DNA of 64,000 bases from assembly GCF_900114475.1 (NCBI RefSeq), contig NZ_FOTE01000006.1, positions 62,001-126,000 of the forward strand, in the 5' to 3' direction. The first letter of the stretch is position 1. Each line of letters begins with the position of its first letter. This DNA comes from Paenibacillus sp. 1_12 (GTDB lineage: Bacteria; Bacillota; Bacilli; Paenibacillales; NBRC-103111). The notes below the pieces were generated by a model. That model searched no databases, was not told the origin of the DNA, and saw nothing but the letters and a program-made list of their open reading frames with translations. The position numbers and the translations under genes were made by a program. Below are positions 33,929-42,430 of the stretch, piece by piece.

Positions 33929-34165
33929 TTATACGACCCCCTGATTGCCCACTTCTTTATTGTTGGAATCATTTACATCCTGATCGTTTGTATTGGTACT
34001 GCTTACCGCATTTTGGGTATTGGCAAAATCCCCTGTGTTAAAGGACCCCGAGCCTGCAAAAGTTTTGGAGATACTGCTGGGAGAGAGCTGTATGGCATCT
34101 CCAATCTGAACAATCGAACTAGGTCCGACGTTAACTACTTTAAAGTTTCCAACGATCGCTGGCAT
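33929..34165 (-). CDS. gerPA: Spore germination protein GerPA
   Basis: 78 residues from ATG at 34165, 7 bases after AAAGGAG. MPAIVGNFKVVNVG, then VQIGDAIQLSPSSISKTFAG, GSFNTGDF and TNTNDQDVND match the GerPA/GerPF type. Its place at the head of the operon makes it GerPA; a separate GerPF was not found, and this protein could cover that role. Confidence 0.88.
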   Translation of the reverse strand: MPAIVGNFKVVNVGPSSIVQIGDAIQLSPSSISKTFAGSGSFNTGDFANTQNAVSSTNTNDQDVNDSNNKEVGNQGVV

Positions 34166-34196
34166 CGGCAAGCTCCTTTACTCATCATGCTAACTT

Positions 34197-34205
34197 TAGT
34201 GTATG
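34197..34205 (-). promoter_or_regulatory. Candidate sigma-K -10 element for the gerP operon
   Basis: CATACACTA on the minus strand matches the sigma-K -10 consensus CATAnnnTA and lies about 30 bases before the gerPA start. gerP operons in Bacillus are sigma-K dependent. The -35 is not clear. Confidence 0.5.
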
Positions 34206-34325
34206 CAGGTAGCCGCCCACATGGCACATCACCCTTTTATTTAGCTTTCTGCATTTATTTGTGTCATCCGCCCAGCCTACTTCATATCCTACTAGCAATC
34301 ATGGCAGAAAAGGAGCGTGACGAAA

Positions 34326-34799
34326 ATGTCTCTTGGCGGCAATTCAAGTCCACAATCCCGTTGGAAACAAGTAGAAGCATTGCTCGGAACAAAGCTGCCT
34401 TCACTTCCGGAAACATCTGATATGTCTCCTTTAACAGATACTTCATGGGTAGACGACTACGTTCAGCAAATGTTGAAAAAAGCGATGCCAAAAAGTGGTA
34501 TGCTCCGCGGGATAAAAACCATTCACGGAATCAAAACCAATACCGAAATATTTGAAACGCATCATTATGTCATCATCAAATTCAAGCTGCCACAGCCTTC
34601 GAACCCCATTGTCAAAGCAAGAGCTGATCGCGTCACCATCGAAGATAAGCCTCTCTTGAAAAAACAAAGCGTTAAGCTACCTTGCCTTGTCGTCCCACGT
34701 TCAAGCAAAGCTTCGTATAAAAACGGAATTTTGCAAATTAAAATGCGTAAACGCAAAGTAGATCAAACTGCATATGACGTTTATGTCAGATACTTGTAA
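34326..34799 (+). CDS. Hsp20/alpha-crystallin-like protein, possible spore protein
   Basis: 157 residues from ATG at 34326 after AAAGGAG. The central and C-terminal part has the alpha-crystallin beta-strand pattern (TNTEIFETHHYVIIKFKLP, then the strand pair VKLPCLVVPRSSKASYKNGILQIKMRK, close to the Hsp20 GxLxIxxP-type end). The N-terminal 60 residues are helical and variable. Divergent from gerP and 32 bases from an L,D-transpeptidase gene, a spore-coat context in which CotP-like small heat-shock proteins occur. Exact function unknown. Confidence 0.7.
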   Translation: MSLGGNSSPQSRWKQVEALLGTKLPSLPETSDMSPLTDTSWVDDYVQQMLKKAMPKSGMLRGIKTIHGIKTNTEIFETHHYVIIKFKLPQPSNPIVKARADRVTIEDKPLLKKQSVKLPCLVVPRSSKASYKNGILQIKMRKRKVDQTAYDVYVRYL

Positions 34800-34831
34800 T
34801 TACAATACGTATGTGATAGGAGTGAGCTCGT

Positions 34832-35164
34832 ATGGTTCGAATCATCATCGATTTATCAGATCGGATGCTTTACCTGCTTGATAATAATAAAGTAACACGT
34901 GGCTTTCCCATAGGCATCGGCAAAGTATTAACTCAAACTCCGATTGGCGTGTATACGATCATAAACAAGGTACCTAATCCAGGTGGACCCTTTGGTGCGT
35001 TTTGGATGGGTCTTTCCCGTCCGCACTATGGCATTCATGGTACCGACAATCCCGCATCAATCGGCCATCTGGTTTCACATGGATGTGTGCGCATGCATAA
35101 TCAGGATGTACTCACTCTTGCCTCCATGGTATCGATAGGCACAGAGGTTACCATTCGTGAATAA
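34832..35164 (+). CDS. Minimal YkuD-type L,D-transpeptidase
   Basis: 110 residues that make up just the YkuD catalytic domain: [31 protein letters not shown] and the catalytic His-Cys-Arg in [11 protein letters not shown]. No LysM domain and no signal peptide are present, unlike many family members, so it would act inside the mother cell or the forespore envelope. AGGAGTGAGCTCGT precedes ATG. Probably cotranscribed with the Hsp20-like gene; cross-linking of spore peptidoglycan or a related amide exchange is a reasonable guess. Confidence 0.88.
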   Translation: MVRIIIDLSDRMLYLLDNNKVTRGFPIGIGKVLTQTPIGVYTIINKVPNPGGPFGAFWMGLSRPHYGIHGTDNPASIGHLVSHGCVRMHNQDVLTLASMVSIGTEVTIRE

Positions 35165-35256
35165 TGAAAAGGAGTCTAGCCCCTTCCTAATTCCATCATT
35201 CCTCAATTCTTAATTTGCATAGTATTCGTTATCTCCTTTTTTTCATACCCTATTAA

Positions 35257-35296
35257 AAAAGAACCACTCTGCCAACCGAAGTCAGCAAAGTGGTCC
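35257..35296 (-). terminator. Terminator of the miaB-ricA operon
   Basis: On the minus strand GGACCACTTTGCTGAC pairs with the opposite arm ending GGCAGAGTGGTTC, followed by T6. The stem has small mismatches. Directly after the ricA stop. Confidence 0.75.
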
Positions 35297-35305
35297 ATTA
35301 ATTTA

Positions 35306-35746
35306 TCATTTACTTTCTACTGCAACCTTATCTGATACGGTATCGCGAATGATCGACATAACCAGCTGCAGCAAATAGTTAATATCCTCCTGAGATTGGC
35401 GGAATTCATTAACAATAGGAATGGAATCCAATTGATCCTGTAGATCGACGATCTCTTTCTCTATCTTTTCAACCATCTTGGCATTATTGAAGGATTCAAA
35501 TGCAACGATCTCTTTTTGTTTCTTCTTGATAGCACTGATCAGCACTTGAATGTTATCATTGGAGGAAATTTGCACCTCTGCCTTTTGGAAAAACTGCACC
35601 TCATTAGAGGTGGAAATCAACTCCGCCAATTCTTTTGCTTTGGCCAGAATATCCTCGCGCACAATTAGCTCGGTATTCGTATAATGGGCCATTTCATCAC
35701 AATGTAGATGTTCTTGATCATGGTCGTGGTTGTCATGTCCAGACAT
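35306..35746 (-). CDS. ricA: YlbF/YmcA-family protein (RicA-like)
   Basis: 146 residues. The Com_YlbF domain is clear (ILAKAKELAELISTSNEVQFFQKAE, QVLISAIKKKQKEIVAFESFN, then LDSIPIVNEFRQSQEDINYLLQ). RicA with RicF and RicT forms an iron-sulphur complex that guides RNase Y and sporulation and competence pathways. The N-terminus is a His-rich extension (six His and one Cys within 21 residues) that could bind a metal. The gene follows miaB as in Bacillus, where ymcA is next to miaB. ATG at 35746 after AAGGAG. Confidence 0.88.
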   Translation of the reverse strand: MSGHDNHDHDQEHLHCDEMAHYTNTELIVREDILAKAKELAELISTSNEVQFFQKAEVQISSNDNIQVLISAIKKKQKEIVAFESFNNAKMVEKIEKEIVDLQDQLDSIPIVNEFRQSQEDINYLLQLVMSIIRDTVSDKVAVESK

Positions 35747-35848
35747 TGCCGGTCACGCTCCTTTCTTTTTATAAAAACAGGGGTTGATTTATCTATTTTT
35801 AATTTCATATCTACTGCTTCGCAGCTAAGCTCCATATACTTCAAGTGG

Positions 35849-37318
35849 TTATTGCGCAACTGCAGCAGCTGGCTGCCACTCGCCTTTCATGTACCAGGTT
35901 TGGGAGCCTGTGATTTTAACTGGTACAATTTTTCCAATCAGTTCTTTGGGGCCTTCTAGATGCACCAGTTTATTTTTGCGTGTACGTCCTGCCAAAACGT
36001 CAGGATTGTTTTTGCTCTCACCCTCAACCAATACATCCAGCACTTCGCCAACAGAGCACTCGTTGCTATCTTTACTATATTGGGCAAGCTGATCGTTCAA
36101 TCGATATAACCGGTTTTTCTTAACTTCCATCGGCACATCGTCAACCATACCAGCAGCAGGCGTACCTTCACGGGGAGAATATATAAAGGTGTATGCACCG
36201 TCAAAACGAACCTCACGAACCAGAGAAAGCGTTTCTTCAAACTGTTCCTCCGTCTCGCCTGGGAATCCCACGATAAAATCAGAGGTGAGTCCCACATCAG
36301 GAATGGCCTGTTTGATCTTGGCTACCAGATTCTGATAATGCTCACGTGTATATTTACGGCTCATCCGTTTTAGAATTTCATTACTTCCCGACTGCACAGG
36401 CAGATGAATTTGCTCAACTAAATTGCCTTTTTTCGCAAGGACCTCTATCAAATGGTCATCAAAATCACGCGGATGCGAGGTCGTAAACCGTACACGTGGA
36501 ATATCGATCTTGGAAATATCGTCCATCAAATCAGCAAACCGATAGTCACTATCCTCAAAATCCTTGCCGTAGGCATTCACATTTTGACCCAGCAGCATAA
36601 TTTCCTGGAAACCCTGCCGCGCTAAATCCCGCACCTCTGCAATTACATCCTGGGGAAGACGGCTGCGCTCCTTACCACGTGTGTAAGGGACGATACAGTA
36701 CGTACAGAACTTATCACACCCATACATAATATTGACGGAGGCTTTAATGCCTTCACGCTTCTTGGGAAGGTTCTCTACAATATCCCCTTCCTTAGACCAT
36801 ACCTCGATCACCATCTCTTTACTGAAAAAAGCTTCCTTCAGCAGGACCGGCAGCCGATGAATATTATGCGTTCCAAAAATCAAATCAACAAACGGATGCT
36901 TTTGCAAAATCCGGTTGACAACGGCTTCCTCCTGCGACATACAGCCGGATACACCGAGCACAAGGGATGGCTTCTCAGCCTTCAAATGCTTCAAATGCCC
37001 CAGCTCACCAAACACCTTATCCTCGGCGTTCTCGCGAACTGCGCACGTATTCAGCAGGATGACATCAGCCTGCCGGCGATCTTCAGTAGCGGTATAGCCC
37101 ATTTGCTCCAGCAATCCCATGATCGTTTCTGTATCGTGCTCATTCATTTGACAGCCGTAGGTTTGAATCAGATAATACTTGTCCTTCCCAAACTGCTGCA
37201 TTTCATCGGGGATAGCAAAGTCATAATGAACCTTGATATCTTCTTTTCCCCGCTTCTTGGCGTCAGTAAGGGAGGGCGGTTGAAAAAACTTTTCATAGTA
37301 TTTTGTATCTTTAGGCAA
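35849..37318 (-). CDS. miaB: tRNA-2-methylthio-N6-dimethylallyladenosine synthase
   Basis: 489 residues. Radical-SAM methylthiotransferase that adds the ms2 group to i6A37 of tRNA. The N-terminal UPF0004 domain has [22 protein letters not shown] and VSGCMSQEE (three Cys for the auxiliary cluster); the radical-SAM motif is CDKFCTYC; a TRAM domain closes the protein. TTG start 9 bases after GGAAGG. Syntenic with Bacillus miaB. Confidence 0.97.
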   Translation of the reverse strand: MPKDTKYYEKFFQPPSLTDAKKRGKEDIKVHYDFAIPDEMQQFGKDKYYLIQTYGCQMNEHDTETIMGLLEQMGYTATEDRRQADVILLNTCAVRENAEDKVFGELGHLKHLKAEKPSLVLGVSGCMSQEEAVVNRILQKHPFVDLIFGTHNIHRLPVLLKEAFFSKEMVIEVWSKEGDIVENLPKKREGIKASVNIMYGCDKFCTYCIVPYTRGKERSRLPQDVIAEVRDLARQGFQEIMLLGQNVNAYGKDFEDSDYRFADLMDDISKIDIPRVRFTTSHPRDFDDHLIEVLAKKGNLVEQIHLPVQSGSNEILKRMSRKYTREHYQNLVAKIKQAIPDVGLTSDFIVGFPGETEEQFEETLSLVREVRFDGAYTFIYSPREGTPAAGMVDDVPMEVKKNRLYRLNDQLAQYSKDSNECSVGEVLDVLVEGESKNNPDVLAGRTRKNKLVHLEGPKELIGKIVPVKITGSQTWYMKGEWQPAAAVAQ

Positions 37319-37409
37319 TGGAGCACCTTCCTTCTATCCTGACAATAAAGAGATATTGAACCCTTGACAACATATTATATCATGAGTGTAAGCTTGAACT
37401 CAATTTATT

Positions 37410-37979
37410 TCATGACAAAATCAAGGCGATATGTCCAGTCTTGGTTCCGGCAGCATTAGCTTCATCCGTATCAATGTGCATATCCAATGCATACTGATCC
37501 GAAACACGGGCTATTACGCCTTCCAAAATGAGTGAGCGCTCTCCATCGATCTTGACGGTCAGCAGCTGCTTGTCTACAATTCCCCATTGGGCTGCATCAT
37601 CGGTATGAAAATGGATATGTCTGGCGGCCACAATGACACCCTCTTCAATCGTCACTTCACCTGCTGGACCGATCAAAGTGATTCCCGGCGTTCCCTCTGT
37701 ATGACCTGATTCCCGAACTGGAGGATTCACGCCTACTGTAAAAGCATCTGTACGTGAGATCTCCAGCTGTGTTTTACTACGGGCAGGCCCCAAGATTCTC
37801 ACTTTGTCAAAACGTCCTTTGGGCCCTACGACCGCCACAGTCTCAACAGCTGCGAACTGTCCAGGCTGTGACAGATCCTTTAATACCTGTAATTGATACC
37901 CGGAACCAAACAAACGTTCGATATGATTTTCAGATAAATGAATATGTCTGGCTGATACACCAATCGGTACTTGTTTCAT
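37410..37979 (-). CDS. pduL: Phosphate propanoyltransferase (PduL)
   Basis: 189 residues. PduL signature: VPIGVSARHIHLSENHIERLFG and the second metal site VAARHIHFHTDDAAQWG, plus GPARSKTQLEISRTDAF. It converts acyl-CoA (propionyl- or acetyl-CoA) and phosphate to acyl phosphate. No microcompartment shell genes are in the window. It lies downstream of the korAB genes but behind their terminator, so it has its own transcript or depends on read-through. Confidence 0.95.
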   Translation of the reverse strand: MKQVPIGVSARHIHLSENHIERLFGSGYQLQVLKDLSQPGQFAAVETVAVVGPKGRFDKVRILGPARSKTQLEISRTDAFTVGVNPPVRESGHTEGTPGITLIGPAGEVTIEEGVIVAARHIHFHTDDAAQWGIVDKQLLTVKIDGERSLILEGVIARVSDQYALDMHIDTDEANAAGTKTGHIALILS

Positions 37980-38009
37980 GTGAAAACCACCTCAATTTTT
38001 TATATTGAC

Positions 38010-38041
38010 AAAAAAAGCATACGGCATCGCCATATGCTTGT
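38010..38041 (-). terminator. Terminator after korB
   Basis: Minus-strand AAGCATATGG and CCGTATGCTT pair around CGATG and are followed by T7. Confidence 0.83.
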
Positions 38042-38056
38042 AAAGTCTTTAACGGA

Positions 38057-38923
38057 TTATTTGAATTCTGACACCAATTTGTTAAATTCTTCTTCGGTGA
38101 TTTGAATATTTTGATTAGCCAATCCTTGCTCTTTAAAACCTGGAACATGACTTTCATAGCTAGTTTTGGCTGTGTTTTGATAAATCAAGCCTGTCAGCAT
38201 GCTGCCTGTTTCCATAATTTTAGTCATAGCCATTACCCGATTGGTTGGATCGTAGTCCGGAGTTTCCTCCAGGTTCACGATATTTTCTTTGAACCAGTCA
38301 TACGTATTCACCTTGTTGAAGGTCACACAAGGACTGAAGACGTTGATAAAGGAAAATCCTTTATGCTGCATACCTTGCTCAATCAAAGAAGTCAGCTGCT
38401 TCAGGTTGCTTGAGAAGGATTGAGCAATAAACGTGGCACCTGCTGCTAATGCTACTTCCAACGGTGAAAGAGCGGATTCAATGGAGCCTGCTGGCGTACT
38501 CTTTGTTTTGAAGCCTTCTGCGCTTCGCGGCGAGGTTTGACCCTTGGTCAATCCATAAATTTGGTTATCCATAACGATATAAGTGATATCGATGTTACGA
38601 CGAATGGCATGGACAGTATGTCCCATACCGATTGCAAAACCGTCGCCATCTCCGCCTGCTGCCAATACCGTCAATTCTCGGTTGGCCATCTTTACACCTT
38701 GTGCGATAGGAAGCGAGCGTCCGTGTACACCATGGAAACCATATGCGTTAATATAACCGGAAATCCGACCGGAACAGCCGATACCCGAAACGACAGCCAG
38801 ATCTTCCGGCTCCAAACCTACATTGGCAGCGGCTCTTTGAATCGCGGCTTGAATGGAGAAATCTCCACAACCTGGACACCAGTTCGGTTTGATATTGTTA
38901 CGAAAGTCTTTTAACGTTGCCAT
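38057..38923 (-). CDS. korB: 2-oxoacid:ferredoxin oxidoreductase beta subunit
   Basis: 288 residues from ATG at 38923. TPP-binding subunit: NWCPGCGDFSIQAAIQ, GIGCSGRISGYINAYGFHGVHGR, the TPP-Mg motif GGDGDGFAIGMGHTVHAIRRN and NQIYGLTKGQTSPRS. It decarboxylates 2-oxoglutarate or a related 2-oxoacid and, with the alpha-gamma subunit, passes electrons to ferredoxin. The start lies within the end of the alpha gene. Ligand specificity (2-oxoglutarate versus pyruvate) is not proven by sequence. Confidence 0.95.
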   Translation of the reverse strand: MATLKDFRNNIKPNWCPGCGDFSIQAAIQRAAANVGLEPEDLAVVSGIGCSGRISGYINAYGFHGVHGRSLPIAQGVKMANRELTVLAAGGDGDGFAIGMGHTVHAIRRNIDITYIVMDNQIYGLTKGQTSPRSAEGFKTKSTPAGSIESALSPLEVALAAGATFIAQSFSSNLKQLTSLIEQGMQHKGFSFINVFSPCVTFNKVNTYDWFKENIVNLEETPDYDPTNRVMAMTKIMETGSMLTGLIYQNTAKTSYESHVPGFKEQGLANQNIQITEEEFNKLVSEFK

Positions 38924-40662
38924 ACTAGGTTCAACTCCTGACAAAATGTTGTGATTTCTGCCGGTAAGAATGGATTACCGTTGTATTTTAGCAAGTTTTT
39001 GATTTTGTCGGCATAGCCTACGTTTAACTTGATCAAAGAAGCCAATTGTCCAGTAGCGTTATTTTCAAGAACAACGACTGTTTTGGCTTTTTCCATGTAA
39101 GGTCTTAGCTCTTCAGCAGGGAACGGATGCATCAAACGAACCGTTACATGATTTGTAGCAATACCTTTCTCAGTCAAGCGTGCTCTGGCCTCATCAATAG
39201 TACCTCCGGTAGAGCCCATACCAATAATCAATACTTCTGGTTCTTCATGTGGAGCATCCACAAGGATCGGGTTGGTAACCTTCACATACTTGAGTTTGTC
39301 CATACGTTTGTCCATCATATTTTTACGGTTCTCTGTGCTCTCGGACGGACGTCCTTCTTGGTCATGCTCTACGCCAGTTACATGGTGAATTCCGTATTTC
39401 TGACCTGGCACAACACGAGGCGAAATTCCGTTTTCAGCATACTCGTAACGTTTGAACAGCTTATTATCTTCCGTTGGAGGCAGCTCACCTGCCATTAATC
39501 TTCCGCGATCAATCTTCACTCGATTGAAGTCCAACAGCTCACAGGATTGTTTACCTAATGAAAGCTGAAGATCCGTTAGTAAAATAACGGGACACTGATA
39601 AATTTCAGCAAGATTGAAAGCTTCGATCGTGTCGTAGAAGCACTCTTCAATAGACGATGGTGAAAGAACAATCTTCGGAATTTCACCATGTGTTCCATAA
39701 ATCATTGCATATAAATCGGATTGCTCCTGCTTGGTAGGGAGACCCGTACTTGGACCACCACGCTGTGTATCTACGATAACAACCGGAGTTTCCGTCATAC
39801 CGGCAAGTCCGATCGCTTCCATCATCAAGGATAGTCCTGGCCCCGCTGAAGCTGTCATCGTACGCACGCCCGCATAATTGCCGCCGATTGCCATGGTTAC
39901 AGCTGCGATTTCGTCCTCCGTTTGGATAACCGTACCGCCGAATTTTGGAAGCGTTTTAATTAAGTATTCCATTATTTCTGATGCTGGCGTAATTGGGTAA
40001 GCAGGCATGAAACGACAGCCGCCCGTAAGCGCACCCAAACCAATGGCATCATTACCAATCATGAACAGCTTTTGCTTGCCGTCAGCCGGTTCCAATTGGA
40101 ATTCAAGCATCGGACCGCCATTTTGTTCCAAAATAAATTCAGCCGCTTTACGAACCGCTTCGATGTTTTTCTCAACGACAGCCGCGCCTTTACGTCCAAA
40201 TTCTTCTTCTACCGCTTTATTAAACACTTCCAAAGGCAAACCAAGCAGCGCCCAGGATGCTCCGGAAGCAGCCATGTTCTTAAATAGAGATGTTCCGAGA
40301 TCCTCTGCAATAGCCGTAATCGGTACTGGGAACAAACGCGCTTTTACACCTTCAGGTACAACAGGATTAAATTTGGCATCCGCAACAATAACTCCATTAT
40401 CACGAAGCTCAAAAGCATTTAGATCGATTGTTTCTTGGTCAAATGCAACAAGGATATCCAAGTCATCAGAAATAGCACGAATAGGCTTTGTACTGATTCT
40501 GATCTTGTTATTGGTATGTCCTCCCTTAATTCTTGAGGAGAAATGACGGTACCCGTACAAATAATATCCAAGACGATTTAATGCCGTCGAGAAAATTTTG
40601 TCGGTACTTTCCACACCTTCCCCTTGTTGTCCTCCGATTTTCCAAGATAATTGGCTAATCAC
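38911..40662 (-). CDS. korA: 2-oxoacid:ferredoxin oxidoreductase alpha subunit (gamma-alpha fusion)
   Basis: 583 residues; GTG start after AAAGGAG. The N-terminal gamma domain (WKIGGQQGEGVESTDKIF) is fused to the alpha domain (GCRFMPAYPITPASEIMEYL, TEDEIAAVTMAIGGNYAG, TASAGPGLSLMMEAIGLAG, DTQRGGPSTGLPTKQEQSD), as in bacterial KorA. It catalyses CoA-dependent oxidation of a 2-oxoacid with the beta subunit encoded next. Operon with korB. Confidence 0.95.
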   Translation of the reverse strand: MISQLSWKIGGQQGEGVESTDKIFSTALNRLGYYLYGYRHFSSRIKGGHTNNKIRISTKPIRAISDDLDILVAFDQETIDLNAFELRDNGVIVADAKFNPVVPEGVKARLFPVPITAIAEDLGTSLFKNMAASGASWALLGLPLEVFNKAVEEEFGRKGAAVVEKNIEAVRKAAEFILEQNGGPMLEFQLEPADGKQKLFMIGNDAIGLGALTGGCRFMPAYPITPASEIMEYLIKTLPKFGGTVIQTEDEIAAVTMAIGGNYAGVRTMTASAGPGLSLMMEAIGLAGMTETPVVIVDTQRGGPSTGLPTKQEQSDLYAMIYGTHGEIPKIVLSPSSIEECFYDTIEAFNLAEIYQCPVILLTDLQLSLGKQSCELLDFNRVKIDRGRLMAGELPPTEDNKLFKRYEYAENGISPRVVPGQKYGIHHVTGVEHDQEGRPSESTENRKNMMDKRMDKLKYVKVTNPILVDAPHEEPEVLIIGMGSTGGTIDEARARLTEKGIATNHVTVRLMHPFPAEELRPYMEKAKTVVVLENNATGQLASLIKLNVGYADKIKNLLKYNGNPFLPAEITTFCQELNLVWQR

Positions 40663-40766
40663 CGCTGCCCACTCCTTTAAATGTCACTAAACGTTGTTCC
40701 TAATAGCTCATTTGCTTCAAACAATATTCACAAACAGATAAAAAATTTCTTTCAGTCATCACTCAA

Positions 40767-40795
40767 ATTCTATGCTGATAAGAGCTAAAAAGCAA
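40767..40795 (-). promoter_or_regulatory. Sigma-A promoter of korAB
   Basis: Minus strand TTGCTT (40790-40795) and TAGAAT (40767-40772), 17-base spacer, about 105 bases upstream of the korA start in an AT-rich gap. Confidence 0.5.
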
Positions 40796-40893
40796 GTATA
40801 AAAAGAAAATATAAAGATAGCTATTTTAGATGAAACACATATCAATTTGAGATTAATTTAATGACTAACTATATCTAATAAAGATGTAAACGG

Positions 40894-41838
40894 TTAATAA
40901 ATCGGAAGGTTTTGCTGCAGGTATCGATGCCAATTTCCGTTAAGAAAGCCTTCAATCGTTGTATCTTTATAGTACTTGCTCAAATGCTGTGCCAACTGAT
41001 CGAATTGTCCTGCATGCTCAAGTCCTGGTATCCATTGATCTATGCCGTCAAAATCTGAACCAAGCGTAATATGCGCTTCCCCACCCAGCTCGCAAATATG
41101 CTCAATATGCTTCATCAGCCCCCCAATAGTGGCATTTCGCTTGTCTCCCACAAACCAGGGAACAAAGGTCATACCGATACGTCCCGATTGACGGATTATG
41201 GCCAGCAATTGATCGTCGTCCAGATTTCTTGGGTGATCACAGACCGCTTTGGCGTTGGAATGTGAAGCTACGAAAGGTTTAGTGGAAACTTCGGCAAGAT
41301 CCCAGAAAGAGCGCACAGATAGATGGGATACATCTAATAGGATGCCCAAATCATTGCATTCTTTAACAAATAATTTTCCTTTTTTTGAAAATCCGCCCTT
41401 TCTGGGCTCTAAAATTCCATCTGCTGCCCAATTCGCATAATTCCACGTAATTCCGATCATCCGAACCCCAAGGTGGTACAGTGTTTGGGTATATAAAGGG
41501 TTATCTTGGATAGCATCCGCGCCTTCTAAGGTCAGAATAGCACCTCTCACATTCCCGCTCATGACTCGAGTCAAATCAGCTTGATTTTTAATAATTGTTA
41601 ACAAGCCATGCTTTAACACCTTCTGATAAAAAATATTTATGTATTTGAGATAATGTTCAAAAACTGGCTGTCTGATTGATTCTGCCAAATAAATCGCGAA
41701 AAATTGGATTTTAATATTGGATTTCACCATTTTGGGATACGTAACGTCAAGCTCAGCTGCATCTGGATGATAAAAATCGATCCGCGGATTCTCGTACATC
41801 TTCCACAACACATCGCAATGTCCATCAATAATCTTCAA
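40894..41838 (-). CDS. Membrane dipeptidase (peptidase M19)
   Basis: 314 residues. Zinc-dependent dipeptidase: IIDGHCDVLW gives the first His-x-Asp ligand pair, LEGADAIQ the bridging Glu, LDVSHLSVRSFWD and VASHSNAKAVCDHPRN the two later His, and LGSDFDGID the final Asp. No signal peptide, so it is cytoplasmic. TTG at 41838, 6 bases after GGGGGAG, is preferred over ATG at 41859, which has no ribosome site. It likely hydrolyses dipeptides, perhaps including D-residue peptides from cell-wall turnover. Confidence 0.93.
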   Translation of the reverse strand: MKIIDGHCDVLWKMYENPRIDFYHPDAAELDVTYPKMVKSNIKIQFFAIYLAESIRQPVFEHYLKYINIFYQKVLKHGLLTIIKNQADLTRVMSGNVRGAILTLEGADAIQDNPLYTQTLYHLGVRMIGITWNYANWAADGILEPRKGGFSKKGKLFVKECNDLGILLDVSHLSVRSFWDLAEVSTKPFVASHSNAKAVCDHPRNLDDDQLLAIIRQSGRIGMTFVPWFVGDKRNATIGGLMKHIEHICELGGEAHITLGSDFDGIDQWIPGLEHAGQFDQLAQHLSKYYKDTTIEGFLNGNWHRYLQQNLPIY

Positions 41839-41873
41839 TTGCTTCTCCCCCAAATCCATTCATTTTTTGGCAT

Positions 41874-41895
41874 AAAAAAAGCTCCTGATCGGAGC
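41874..41895 (-). terminator. Terminator between the structured element and the dipeptidase gene
   Basis: Minus-strand GGCTCCGATCAGGAGC stem (GCTCC/GGAGC) followed by T7. It lies upstream of the dipeptidase start, so it could end a short upstream transcript or act as an attenuator. Confidence 0.75.
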
Positions 41896-41982
41896 CTACT
41901 CGATGAAGATACATCCTTGCCTAAGAGGTAGTTTTTTGTGAGATAAGAATGGTTCAGCTACGCTGAAAACACTTATCTCTTT
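41896..41982 (-). ncRNA. Candidate structured RNA between spoVS and the dipeptidase gene
   Basis: Nested stem on the minus strand: GAGATAAG (41972-41979 on the complement) pairs with CTTATCTC (41940-41947), enclosing a smaller stem TTCAGC/GCTGAA. It is flanked by a terminator on each side (41983-42011 and 41874-41895). It could be a small RNA or a leader controlling the dipeptidase gene. No known riboswitch motif was recognised. Confidence 0.35.
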
Positions 41983-42011
41983 AAAAAACCTGTTTACAGA
42001 CGTAAACAGGT
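41983..42011 (-). terminator. Terminator of spoVS
   Basis: Minus-strand ACCTGTTTAC and GTAAACAGGT pair around GTCT, then T6. Confidence 0.82.
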
Positions 42012-42041
42012 CACTTCCTCGTTTTATCATGAATAAGTTAG

Positions 42042-42302
42042 CTATCTGGGCTCGACAATTAATTTGATGGCCGTACGGTCCTCTCCATCAATGACAATAT
42101 CGGTAAAGGCGGGAATGCAAATCAGGTCAACCCCGCTGGGAGCGACAAATCCACGAGCAATCGCCACGGCTTTGACTGCTTGATTTAAAGCACCGGCACC
42201 TATAGCTTGCAGTTCGGCAGCGCCGCGCTCACGCAGCACCCCTGCTAATGCGCCTGCTACGGAATTTGGATTGGATTTTGCTGAAACTTTTAATACATCC
42301 AT
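42042..42302 (-). CDS. spoVS: Stage V sporulation protein S
   Basis: 86 residues, the invariant SpoVS size. VLKVSAKSNPNSVAGALAGVLRERG and AIGAGALNQAVKAVAIARGF are the Alba-like SpoVS signature, and VDLICIPAFTDIVIDGEDRTAIKLIVEP closes it. It affects septation and progression to stage V of sporulation. AGGAGG precedes ATG. Position after ymdB matches Bacillus. Confidence 0.98.
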   Translation of the reverse strand: MDVLKVSAKSNPNSVAGALAGVLRERGAAELQAIGAGALNQAVKAVAIARGFVAPSGVDLICIPAFTDIVIDGEDRTAIKLIVEPR

Positions 42303-42430
42303 GGAAAGTACCTCCTCGAGAATGATGAATGGCTTCCATTTATCCTATTCGCGCCATTTCACGTTAATTCCATCTTCTCAAAGATGATCCCTTTACAGCA
42401 TGAGTCACTTCCAAGTACAAACCTCTTAGA

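Noticed and set aside
33911-34420. 169-codon plus-strand frame across gerPA, gerPB and the Hsp20-like start
   Set aside because: It overlaps three better supported genes and lacks a ribosome site.
37410-37979. PduL as part of a bacterial microcompartment operon
   Set aside because: No shell proteins or signature enzymes of such an operon are in the window.
41896-41982. Structured element as a known riboswitch or T-box
   Set aside because: No T-box bulge sequence, specifier loop or recognised aptamer motif was seen.
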